Of a stretch of DNA of 22,905 bases, positions 14,327 through 21,751 are shown piece by piece; the stretch's first letter is position 1, and each line of letters starts with the position of its first letter. Made by a program: the position numbers and the translations under genes. The DNA is taken from NCBI GenBank assembly GCA_025455085.1, contig JALONF010000027.1:1-22905 (forward strand), given 5' to 3'. The notes beneath the pieces are model-generated. The model was not told where the DNA came from. It did not search any database and was given only the letters and a program-made list of their open reading frames with translations. This stretch comes from Ignavibacteriaceae bacterium. GTDB lineage: Bacteria; Bacteroidota; Ignavibacteria; Ignavibacteriales; Ignavibacteriaceae.

Positions 14327-14758
14327 ATGGAATGCATCTTTTGTAATATTAAGGACCGTAAATCGGAAGCCGAAATTATTTTTGAAGACGAACACGTTTT
14401 AGCTTTCCTCGATATTCAACCGGTAAATTATGGTCATACACTGGTTATTCCTAAAAAACATTTCGACAATTTCCTTACCGTTCCTAAAGATGAGCTTGAC
14501 AAGCTTATTCACGCGACTCAATTTATTGCAGGAGTGGTTAAACGAAGTCTGAATGCAGATGGCTTTAATGTTATTTCAAATAATGGAAATCCTGCCGGAC
14601 AATCAGTTTACCATTTTCACTTTCATATCATTCCCCGTTTCGATAAGGACTTCACTCTGAAACCTGTAGTTAGGAACTATAGTCAGGGTGCACTTCAGGA
14701 ATACGGAGAGCAAATTCGTTCATTCATTAGTAAATATAAGGACATATATAATGGATAA
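14327..14758 (+). CDS. HIT-family nucleotide hydrolase
   Basis: The 143-residue protein is a histidine-triad protein of the HINT/HIT type. It has CIFC near the N-terminus (Cys3 and Cys6, a probable zinc site with His residues), EDEHVLAFLDIQPVNYGHTLVIPKKH cut here into its parts (EDEHVLAFLDI, YGHTLVIPK), NNGNPAGQSVYH, and the triad HFHFHII (residues 96-102) with the catalytic middle His. Such enzymes hydrolyse nucleoside phosphoramidates or dinucleoside polyphosphates in the cytoplasm. It has its own promoter, and its end overlaps the B12-binding gene by eight bases, so the two are probably co-transcribed. Length is normal and all triad residues are present. Confidence 0.93.
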   Translation: MECIFCNIKDRKSEAEIIFEDEHVLAFLDIQPVNYGHTLVIPKKHFDNFLTVPKDELDKLIHATQFIAGVVKRSLNADGFNVISNNGNPAGQSVYHFHFHIIPRFDKDFTLKPVVRNYSQGALQEYGEQIRSFISKYKDIYNG

Positions 14759-15161
14759 AAAAATAAGAGTGCTCGTTGCAAAAGCTGGCCTGGATGGCCA
14801 TGACCGTGGAGCTAAAGTAATTGCCGCAGCTTTACGTGACGCCGGTATGGAAGTAATCTATACAGGATTAAGACAAACTCCGGAGATGATTGTTGAGGCA
14901 GCAATTCAGGAAGATGTTGATGTCATCGGGATAAGCATACTATCAGGTGCACATATGACGATCCTGCCAAAAATAAAAAATCTTATGAATGAAAAAGGAT
15001 TAGATGATGTACTTCTTACTGGCGGCGGAATTATTCCTGAAGAAGATATTAAGAAATTAAATGATATTGGAGTTGGCGAATTATTTACTCCCGGTGCGTC
15101 TACTAAAAACATTGCAGGATACATAAAAGAGTGGAGAAAGAATAATCCAAGAAAAAACTGA
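14751..15161 (+). CDS. Free-standing B12-binding domain protein (methylmalonyl-CoA mutase C-terminal subunit type)
   Basis: I place the start at ATG 14751 inside the end of the HIT gene, with AAGGA upstream; this gives 136 residues, the usual size. The cobalamin motif is complete: LDGHDRG with DxHxxG (Asp15, His17, Gly20), GISILSGAH (SxL), and LLTGGGII (GG). His17 would be the lower axial ligand of the cobalt. Such small subunits pair with a separate catalytic subunit of methylmalonyl-CoA or a related acyl-CoA mutase, which is not in this window. The overlap with a HIT gene suggests shared expression, not a shared pathway. The C-terminus is basic (EWRKNNPRKN). Confidence 0.92.
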   Translation: MDKKIRVLVAKAGLDGHDRGAKVIAAALRDAGMEVIYTGLRQTPEMIVEAAIQEDVDVIGISILSGAHMTILPKIKNLMNEKGLDDVLLTGGGIIPEEDIKKLNDIGVGELFTPGASTKNIAGYIKEWRKNNPRKN

Positions 15162-15202
15162 CTCCCCTTAAATCCTTTATAAAATATTTAACGAGGTTAA
15201 TT

Positions 15203-18184
15203 ATGAAAAAGTTATTACTTTTTTGTCTACTTCTTACTTCCTCTCTCTCTCAATCACAAACGCTTTTAGAAACTATAAATCTTCCAAGCGGTACATTTTA
15301 TACTCAAGCATATGGGCTTGTTTATAATGACGGTAAATACTGGATATCTTCTGGCTCCAGTACTACTGGAAACGGTATTATTAAAGCAGTTAATAGCTCA
15401 GGGATTGAGGTGGATCAATTAACTATTAATTACCCTGTTATGAAATATTCACAAGGTATTGCACACGATGGAACAAATTTTTGGTATCTTGAAAGAAGAG
15501 GCTCTACTCATGGATTATTCAAAGTTGATGCTTCAGGAAATGTTCTTGATTCAATAAAAATATTCGGAACAAAATATCTTGGTGGTGCTGGTTGGGATGG
15601 AACAAGTATTTGGGTCTCTTGTTACTATCCGAACAGTGATGCCGCTTTATACAAAGTAAATGTGAATACAAAAACAATAGTGGATACGATTCTTGTTGCA
15701 GGATTACAACCGCAGGGAATATCTGTTAAAGGTGATACATTATTTTATGTGATGGATGGGTTTGAAGGAGATGATGAAAAAATTTATGCCATAAAGCTTC
15801 CTACTAAGCAAGTACTGTTTTCATTTCATGTGCCAGAGCCACCTGGTGTAAGACAAAATCCCAGAGGTTTAGCATGGGATGGAACGTACTTCTGGCTCTT
15901 AGCTGAACCAGTTGGTGCTTCTTCCGGGAGACAATTATTTAAGTACGATCTTGGCGGCGGTGGAACTCCGGGTATAACTGTACCTGTTTCAACAATTAAT
16001 TTTCCCAATACTACCGTTGGAAATACTTACAACTACAATCTTACAATCTACAGCACAGGAACAGCAACGTTACGAATTGATTCAATAACTGTTACAGGAA
16101 ACAGTTTTTCGATTAATCCTCTGTCCTTTCCAATAAACATTCCTGCAGGAGGATCTCAGAATGTTACGGTTAACTTCACTCCTTCCGGATATGCATTTTA
16201 CCTGGGCTTGCTTAAGATTTATAACACTGATCCAGTAAAACCTGTGGTAGATGTAAACCTAAGAGGACAAGGAGTATTGAGTGGCCCGAGGATTGGCTTA
16301 TCTGCAACATCATATAATTTTGGAACGGTTTGGGTAGGCGAAGAAGGAATTGCATTTTGGGACTTTAAAATTATCAATATGGGTGATCAAACTCTTCAAA
16401 TCTCTGATTTACATTTTAATCTTCCGGAATTTACTTATGCAGCACCAAGCATTCCTTTCCAGATTTTTTCAACAGATACATTGCAATTGACATCATACTT
16501 TTATCCTACACAAGTAGGCACTTATGTGGATACTTTGAAAATTTCTAATAACGATGTGACAAATCCTGTTGCTAAAATTTCCTTCCAGGGAACAGGCGTA
16601 TTCAGTGAATATAACTATGGTTACAGTTTTTGGCAGTATCAGGTCCCTCCACACGGTACGAGCAGCGCTGATCCAAGAGTCGAAGGTTTGAAATACATTA
16701 ATGATATAACAGGCGACGGAATTTCCGAAGTGATTATTGCGACTGAGAATTATTGGGTGATGTGTCTTGACGGAGCCGCTTCAGCTATTACTTATCCTTT
16801 ATGGACATTCTCAAGCTGCCCGAACAATAATAACTGTGGTTCAATTGGAGCCAATTTTGAATACGGTGTGCAAGATGCAATTCAGATTGCAAACGATTTT
16901 AATGCTGACGGATTTAATGACGTTGTTGTTGCGATAGGTGGTGGTAATGAGCACGTTTATGTTCTTAATGGCATGAATGGTCAGATACTATGGCAATATG
17001 GTGATGATATCAACTATAGCTTGGGTGATTTTGAAGCAATTGATGTCCAAAGAGATTTTACGGGAGATGGGATTCCTGATGTACTGGCAATAGCTGATGG
17101 AAACGACCAAGGTACGGGCTATAAGAGAGCTTATTTATTTAACGGAACAAACGGAAATATTGTTTGGGAACATTATTATCCCGGTCCTAATCCTGCATTT
17201 GGAAAAACCATCATTTCTATTGAGGACTTAAATGGTGATAATCTTCCCGATGCAGTGATTGCGTATGGAAATAATGGAACAACTGATCTTGCAGTTAGAG
17301 CTTTGAATGGAATCAACGGTCAGGCATTATGGACACGTCCAATGGTTTCCTATGAACCTAAGGAATTGCTTGAACTATCTCTACCAGGTGGTGGATCGGA
17401 TGTTATCGCAGCAGAATATTTCAACAGGATACACAGACTGAGCGGAACGAATGGAAGCATAGTCTGGACGCAGTCATTGGGAACTTCAGCCGGGATGATC
17501 CAAATAGCTCTGATAAATGATATAAATGGTGATTTGATACAAGATGTTCTAATTGCATCCTTTGCTGGAAATGGATTAAACTGTTTAAGCGGTGCTACAG
17601 GTACTCTGCTTTGGTCATGGCAGATGGACTATCAGTTTGGTGTTGCTTCGATGCCTGACATCAATAAGGATGGGATAGAGGAGGTAATAGCCGGTGCACG
17701 ATACGGCAATTTTTATTGCATCAGTGGAAAAGGAGACTCACTAATATTTATGCATTCATTCTCCGGTGATTGGATGTATACAGTTAATAAGATGCCTTCG
17801 ATTGATGGGAATTTCAGTTATGAAATATTAGCAGGAACCAGAGATGGTAAAGTTGCATGTTTATCCGGAGGAACTGATTTTGTAACCAGTTTGGAAACTG
17901 AAAACACAGATAAAATACCAACAGACTTTGCATTGCTGCAGAATTATCCGAATCCTTTTAATCCTTCTACAAGGATAGAATTCCATATTCCGAATGCAGA
18001 ATTGGTAAATCTAAAAATTTATGATATTCTGGGAAGAGAGGTTAGAAGTCTTGTTGATGATGAGATTCAGCCTGGAGTGCACATAGTTGAACTTGATGCA
18101 TCATCGCTGGCAAGCGGAATATATTTCTACACTCTGAAAGCAGGTCAATTTATTTCAACGAAAAAGATGATTTTGCTGAAATGA
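15203..18184 (+). CDS. T9SS-secreted multidomain propeller protein
   Basis: The 993-residue protein has a signal peptide (residues 1-20) and, in order: an N-terminal beta-propeller-like region (about 25-255) with repeats such as ISVKGDTLFYVMDG and GLAWDGTYFWLL; two ASH-like Ig domains (about 262-355 and 365-465; FPNTTVGNTYNYNLTIYSTG, KISNNDVTNPVAKISFQGTG); a second propeller (about 480-890) that alternates FG-GAP calcium loops (DITGDGISEV, DFNADGFNDV, DLNGDNLPDA, DINKDGIEEV) with PQQ-like strands (LNGMNGQILWQ, LSGTNGSIVWT); and a type A T9SS sorting domain (about 908-993, starting near LLQNYPNPFNPSTRI). It is therefore expected at the cell surface or outside the cell. GAGG precedes the ATG. 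It may be a surface adhesin; no enzymatic motif is seen. Confidence 0.9.
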   Translation: MKKLLLFCLLLTSSLSQSQTLLETINLPSGTFYTQAYGLVYNDGKYWISSGSSTTGNGIIKAVNSSGIEVDQLTINYPVMKYSQGIAHDGTNFWYLERRGSTHGLFKVDASGNVLDSIKIFGTKYLGGAGWDGTSIWVSCYYPNSDAALYKVNVNTKTIVDTILVAGLQPQGISVKGDTLFYVMDGFEGDDEKIYAIKLPTKQVLFSFHVPEPPGVRQNPRGLAWDGTYFWLLAEPVGASSGRQLFKYDLGGGGTPGITVPVSTINFPNTTVGNTYNYNLTIYSTGTATLRIDSITVTGNSFSINPLSFPINIPAGGSQNVTVNFTPSGYAFYLGLLKIYNTDPVKPVVDVNLRGQGVLSGPRIGLSATSYNFGTVWVGEEGIAFWDFKIINMGDQTLQISDLHFNLPEFTYAAPSIPFQIFSTDTLQLTSYFYPTQVGTYVDTLKISNNDVTNPVAKISFQGTGVFSEYNYGYSFWQYQVPPHGTSSADPRVEGLKYINDITGDGISEVIIATENYWVMCLDGAASAITYPLWTFSSCPNNNNCGSIGANFEYGVQDAIQIANDFNADGFNDVVVAIGGGNEHVYVLNGMNGQILWQYGDDINYSLGDFEAIDVQRDFTGDGIPDVLAIADGNDQGTGYKRAYLFNGTNGNIVWEHYYPGPNPAFGKTIISIEDLNGDNLPDAVIAYGNNGTTDLAVRALNGINGQALWTRPMVSYEPKELLELSLPGGGSDVIAAEYFNRIHRLSGTNGSIVWTQSLGTSAGMIQIALINDINGDLIQDVLIASFAGNGLNCLSGATGTLLWSWQMDYQFGVASMPDINKDGIEEVIAGARYGNFYCISGKGDSLIFMHSFSGDWMYTVNKMPSIDGNFSYEILAGTRDGKVACLSGGTDFVTSLETENTDKIPTDFALLQNYPNPFNPSTRIEFHIPNAELVNLKIYDILGREVRSLVDDEIQPGVHIVELDASSLASGIYFYTLKAGQFISTKKMILLK

Positions 18185-18198
18185 GTCTACCCCTAAAT

Positions 18199-18217
18199 CC
18201 CCTCCCAAAAGGAGGGG
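18199..18217. repeat. GC-rich hairpin after the T9SS cargo gene
   Basis: CCCCTCC (18199-18205) pairs perfectly with GGAGGGG (18211-18217) across a five-base loop (CAAAA). It is followed by ACTTTAATT rather than a run of T, so it is better read as a common short intergenic palindrome than as a classical terminator. It lies 15 bases after the stop codon, where convergent transcripts meet. Confidence 0.5.
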
Positions 18218-18293
18218 ACTTTAATTACATACAAAATTTCACAGAGATTTTAATCGTAATTCTAAATCTATAAGTTTGTATTGAAATCATCAA

Positions 18294-18584
18294 TTAAGAA
18301 TTTAGAATTGATTTAGCATCTTCCAGCTTTCCTTCAGGGATAAGAATCTTTTCTTTTCCTGAAGATGACTGCTTTGATTTTATCCCTTTTGCTTCTAGCA
18401 TGTTTATAGCTTTTGTGGCAATGGTTTCATTTTCAAATTGAAGTTCTAGAAGCGGAACTCTATTCACTGATAAACTATCCGATAGATTCACTCCGCAAAT
18501 ACGGCAGGTTTCAGCATCAAATTGTGGGGTAGAGTTGAATTCGGATAAATAATCTTCAAACTCCTTGAGATCTGTATCTAACAA
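18294..18584 (-). CDS. Small DUF2007-like protein, possibly 5'-truncated
   Basis: The frame gives 96 residues from a TTG at 18584, the only start-like codon near the 5' end; the stop upstream in frame is at 18603-18605. The C-terminal half (about 43-96: PLLELQFENETIATKAINML, then LIPEGKLEDAKSIL) resembles DUF2007 proteins, small signal-transducer-like ferredoxin-fold domains. The N-terminal half has CRICGVNL, half of a zinc-ribbon-like pair, preceded by an acidic helix. It follows the lipoprotein gene on the same strand with an 18-base gap and may be co-transcribed. The lack of a good start suggests either an unusual TTG start or loss of the original 5' end. The family call is tentative. Confidence 0.55.
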   Translation of the reverse strand: MLDTDLKEFEDYLSEFNSTPQFDAETCRICGVNLSDSLSVNRVPLLELQFENETIATKAINMLEAKGIKSKQSSSGKEKILIPEGKLEDAKSILNS

Positions 18585-18602
18585 TAGTACTCCGAAAAAA
18601 TT

Positions 18603-19007
18603 TTAATTCTGAATTCCAAATTGTTTGCTGAAATTATAAGTGTCTGCATTATTATGATTATTTATCTTAATGCAATAATGATTTGATGAAGCAATTTCGT
18701 TCGGCACAACCCAACTGATTTTACCTTTATTTTCTGAGTCAGAAAGTATTGTGAACTTGAACTCAGTTTTTCTATAAAGACTAATATCCAACCTTTTTAT
18801 TATAGGTGCGCTCCATTTAATTATAACTGTATCACCAGGATGATAGATTGTGCCCCAGACAGGTTCATACACGCTTATAGAATTTCCTTCAGTTGGAGCC
18901 TGAACTATTGATTCGGGTTGTTCTCTGTCACCGAAAATTTCTCTGCATCCTGTTAACAAAACTGAAAATATCAGCAAAGTTTTTATAGTTAGATAAATAG
19001 CTTTCAT
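18603..19007 (-). CDS. Lipoprotein with Kre9/KNH-like Ig domain
   Basis: I place the start at ATG 19007 because GGAGGG (19012-19017) sits four bases upstream; the frame is open further. The product has 134 residues. A type II signal peptide with lipobox LTGC (residues 18-21) makes Cys21 the lipidated residue, so it is membrane-anchored. The rest (about 40-134) follows the Kre9/KNH pattern: VYEPVWGTIYHPGDTVIIKW, ISLYRK, GKISWVVPNEI, SSNHYCIKI, and a closing FSKQFGI, a small Ig-like domain found in many bacterial surface proteins. The role is unknown; carbohydrate or protein contact is the usual guess. It is followed closely by the DUF2007-like gene. Confidence 0.75.
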   Translation of the reverse strand: MKAIYLTIKTLLIFSVLLTGCREIFGDREQPESIVQAPTEGNSISVYEPVWGTIYHPGDTVIIKWSAPIIKRLDISLYRKTEFKFTILSDSENKGKISWVVPNEIASSNHYCIKINNHNNADTYNFSKQFGIQN

Positions 19008-19011
19008 AAAA

Positions 19012-19017
19012 CCCTCC
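19012..19017 (-). promoter_or_regulatory. Strong Shine-Dalgarno site of the Kre9-like lipoprotein gene
   Basis: GGAGGG on the minus strand, four bases before ATG 19007. It is the strongest such site in the window, where most genes have weak or no site, and it decides the start over an ATG 45 bases upstream. Confidence 0.7.
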
Positions 19018-19137
19018 ATAACAAAAAAAGTAAATAAAAGTTTAAATATCAAGTCCAGCTTAAATTTTTCAATAAATAGTATGTGTTTTACTTTTTTATT
19101 CGGTTCTCATTTTTATTCATCTTTCTAATTGTTGAGG

Positions 19138-19264
19138 TATAATATTCTTCGTTTTTAACTCACAAATGAAACCATCGGATGGCACGTAAGTTGGCATCTT
19201 CAGTATGCATCATATGTTCTCTCCTTATAACCCCTGCAACTCTTCAGTAGTTGAGGGGTTTTTT
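19138..19264 (+). ncRNA. Candidate small RNA ending in an orphan terminator
   Basis: The 502-base spacer between the lipoprotein and uvrD genes has no convincing gene. It does have a plus-strand intrinsic terminator at 19229-19264 and a TATAAT sequence at 19138-19143. A transcript from about 19150 would be near 115 bases. No Bacteroidota-type promoter (TTG, 20 bases, TAnnTTTG) was found there, and no known RNA family was recognised. The rest of the spacer (19265-19447) shows nothing. Confidence 0.3.
19229..19264 (+). terminator. Intrinsic terminator without an upstream gene
   Basis: Arms AACCCCTGCAACT (19229-19241) and AGTTGAGGGGTT (within 19248-19260, one bulge) form a strong stem and are followed by a T run through 19264. 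On the other strand there is no T run, so it works only for plus-strand transcripts, yet the plus strand upstream has no gene for about 1,000 bases. Confidence 0.75.
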
Positions 19265-19447
19265 ATTTGAGGGATACCACCACAAAAAATTTTCACAGTT
19301 CCTAAAGAATTCAACTAGCACTTTAAAAATTGGTTCAGAAAATTGAGACAAATTAATGCTAACACACCGGTAAACAGAGCTGAAAACTTTTGCGCACCTT
19401 CTCAGGAAATCATCAGAAAAATTTTAATTATTTACTAAAAACCTGAC

Positions 19448-19478
19448 TTTCCAATAGAGATTCGTTTAGTTATATTTG
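19448..19478 (+). promoter_or_regulatory. Candidate promoter of uvrD/pcrA
   Basis: TATATTTG at 19471-19478 is a full match to TAnnTTTG. Twenty bases upstream stands TTT (19448-19450) in place of TTG. The ATG follows 31 bases later, with GGA nearby. Confidence 0.5.
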
Positions 19479-19509
19479 CTTCCAATTTTTCAAAAAATAC
19501 CTGGACAAA

Positions 19510-21693
19510 ATGATTGAATTAAAGAAGTTAAATCCAGATCAGCAAAAAGCAGTCGAATATACCGGCGCAGCTCAAATGATTGTAGCAGGAGCCGGATCTG
19601 GAAAAACAAAAGTCCTCACTTACAAAGTTGCTTACCTTTTAAAACATGGCTATAAGCCTGAATCAATTCTTGCCCTGACCTTCACCAATAAAGCAGCGAA
19701 TGAAATGAAGCAAAGAATTGTTGAATTGGTTGGTAAAAAAGCTGAAGCTATCTGGATGGGAACATTTCATTCAATCTTTGCCAGAATATTACGAACGGAA
19801 GCAAAGTACATTGATTACAAGCCGAACTTCTCCATCTATGATACTGAAGATTCATATTCACTTGTCAGCAATATAATGCTGAACTTCAATATTGAGATCG
19901 AAGGATTGACTGTGAATTCTGTCCGTCATAGAATCAGCTTTTTGAAAAATCATATGATTATGCCTGCGGAATACAGAAAGAAATTTGTTAAAGGATTCAG
20001 AGATGAAAAGATAGCGGAGATTTATGAGGAATATCAGCAGAGACTTATTGCGAACAACTCAATGGACTTTGAAGATCTTTTGTTAAAGCCTATACAGCTA
20101 TTCAACTCAAATGAGAAAATTCTTCATAAGTACAAAAGCAGATTTCATTATATTCTCGTTGACGAATTTCAGGACACGAACAAAGCACAATATGAGCTGC
20201 TCAAGTTGTTAGTTTCAAGAACATGCAAAATTGCTGTTGTTGGCGATGATGCTCAAAGCATCTATAGCTGGAGAGGTGCTAATCTTGGCAATATGCAGGA
20301 CTTCAGGAAAGATTTTAATAACCACAAACTATTCAAGCTTGAACAAAATTACCGTTCGACTAAAACTATTCTTGCTGCCGCCGATTCAGTTATTAAGAAT
20401 AATAAAAATCAGGTCAGCAAAACATTATGGACTCAAAATAATGATGGCGAACAGCTTACTTTAATTCGATGTGCAGATGAAAAAGATGAAGCATTCCAGT
20501 TAGCTAAATACATCAAGAAGGAAATAAGTAAGAAGAAACTTTCATATAAAGATTTTGCTATTCTTTATAGGACTAATGCTCAAAGCAGAGCAATGGAAGA
20601 TATTTTTTATAAGGAAAAAATTCCCTATATCATAATTGGCGGCGTTGAATTTTATAAGAGAAAAGAAGTGAAGGATGTCATCGCTTACCTGAGAGTGATA
20701 GCTAATCAGAATGATGAAGAAAGTATTCTGCGAATTATGAATTTTCCGCAAAGAGGTATTGGTAATACAACTGTTACACGCATGATTGCTTTCGCAAGAA
20801 AGCATGACCTGACTCTTTTTCAAACAATGAATCGTGTGTTTGAAGTTATTGACATCAAGGAAAGAATTCAAAAGAACGTAAAGGGTTTCAGGGTGCTTCT
20901 AGAGAAGTACATTAATCTTAAAGACACTCTCTCTGTTGGCGAATTATCTTTAGCTTTAATTGATGAATTGGGATTGGTAAAAATGTTCAAATCTGAAAAT
21001 ACTCCTGAATCTCAATCAAGACTTGAAAATATCAACCAGTTAATGGCTGCAATTTCTGAATATTCAAAAACTAACAAAGATGCCAAGCTAGATCAATTCC
21101 TTGAAGAAGTATCTCTTGTATCGGATATTGATATGAAGGATGATAGAAAAAATGCTGTTACTTTTCTAACTGTTCATAGTGCTAAAGGGTTAGAATTTCC
21201 TATTGTTTTCATCTCAGGTTTAGAAGAAGAGATATTTCCTTTAGCCAACAGGTTCAGTGAAGACTCAACGGTTGAAGAGGAAAGAAGACTTTTCTATGTT
21301 GCCGTTACGAGAGCAGAGCAAAAGATTTTCTTATCGCACGCAAGAAGCCGATATCGTTTTGGTGAAGTTGCTTATCAAAGCCGTTCACGTTTTATAGATG
21401 AGATCGCACCATCAACCATCCAGGAAATAAACGGCGGTATTGGAAGAAAGGCTAATCGAAAAACCAAGAAAGAACTTTTCTATGAATACTTTAACTCGGT
21501 AGATTACGACGATTTTGATCAGGAAAATAAAGTTGTAAGAATTGGCAGTCGAGTGATGCACGAAAAATTTGGTCTGGGTAAAGTAATTGATGTCACCGGT
21601 GCAGGAGATCAGGTGAAAGCTACTGTAGCCTTCGAAGGAAACAATGTGAGGCAGCTAATGATAAAGTTTGCCCGGTTAAAAATTCTGCATTAA
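19510..21693 (+). CDS. pcrA: UvrD/PcrA-type superfamily 1A DNA helicase
   Basis: The 727-residue protein is a 3'-to-5' DNA helicase for nucleotide excision repair and clearing of transcription and recombination blocks. Helicase motifs occur in order: Q motif LNPDQQKAVEY (7-17), Walker A AGAGSGKT (26-33), TFTNKAANEMKQR, TFHSIFARILR, Walker B DEFQDTN (218-224), GDDAQSIYSWRGA, QNYRST (279-284), the late motif TVHSAKGLEFPIVF, and FYVAVTRAEQ (about 595-604). The C-terminal 50 residues (IGSRVMHEKFGLGKVID and on) form the Tudor-like domain that in UvrD/PcrA binds RNA polymerase. Length is normal and all motifs are intact. It has its own promoter. I cannot separate the names UvrD and PcrA; the symbol is nominal. 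Confidence 0.95.
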   Translation: MIELKKLNPDQQKAVEYTGAAQMIVAGAGSGKTKVLTYKVAYLLKHGYKPESILALTFTNKAANEMKQRIVELVGKKAEAIWMGTFHSIFARILRTEAKYIDYKPNFSIYDTEDSYSLVSNIMLNFNIEIEGLTVNSVRHRISFLKNHMIMPAEYRKKFVKGFRDEKIAEIYEEYQQRLIANNSMDFEDLLLKPIQLFNSNEKILHKYKSRFHYILVDEFQDTNKAQYELLKLLVSRTCKIAVVGDDAQSIYSWRGANLGNMQDFRKDFNNHKLFKLEQNYRSTKTILAAADSVIKNNKNQVSKTLWTQNNDGEQLTLIRCADEKDEAFQLAKYIKKEISKKKLSYKDFAILYRTNAQSRAMEDIFYKEKIPYIIIGGVEFYKRKEVKDVIAYLRVIANQNDEESILRIMNFPQRGIGNTTVTRMIAFARKHDLTLFQTMNRVFEVIDIKERIQKNVKGFRVLLEKYINLKDTLSVGELSLALIDELGLVKMFKSENTPESQSRLENINQLMAAISEYSKTNKDAKLDQFLEEVSLVSDIDMKDDRKNAVTFLTVHSAKGLEFPIVFISGLEEEIFPLANRFSEDSTVEEERRLFYVAVTRAEQKIFLSHARSRYRFGEVAYQSRSRFIDEIAPSTIQEINGGIGRKANRKTKKELFYEYFNSVDYDDFDQENKVVRIGSRVMHEKFGLGKVIDVTGAGDQVKATVAFEGNNVRQLMIKFARLKILH

Positions 21694-21704
21694 TCATTCG
21701 CATT

Positions 21705-21735
21705 TTGTTTACGGGTTTCTATAATAATAATTTAG
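21705..21735 (+). promoter_or_regulatory. Candidate promoter of the phosphofructokinase gene
   Basis: TTG at 21705-21707, 20 bases, then TAATTTAG at 21728-21735, which has one change from TAnnTTTG. AGAGGA at 21734-21739 overlaps it and lies 12 bases before the ATG, rather far for a ribosome site. Confidence 0.3.
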
Positions 21736-21751
21736 AGGAAAGAACATAACT

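Noticed and set aside
18185..18293. Hairpin 18199-18217 as a bidirectional terminator between convergent genes.
   Set aside because: Neither strand has a T run after the stem; kept only as a repeat.
19166..19189. A seven-codon frame (MKPSDGT) ahead of the orphan terminator, considered as a leader peptide for attenuation.
   Set aside because: It has no ribosome site, no run of regulatory codons and no matching antiterminator stem, and no gene follows directly after the terminator.
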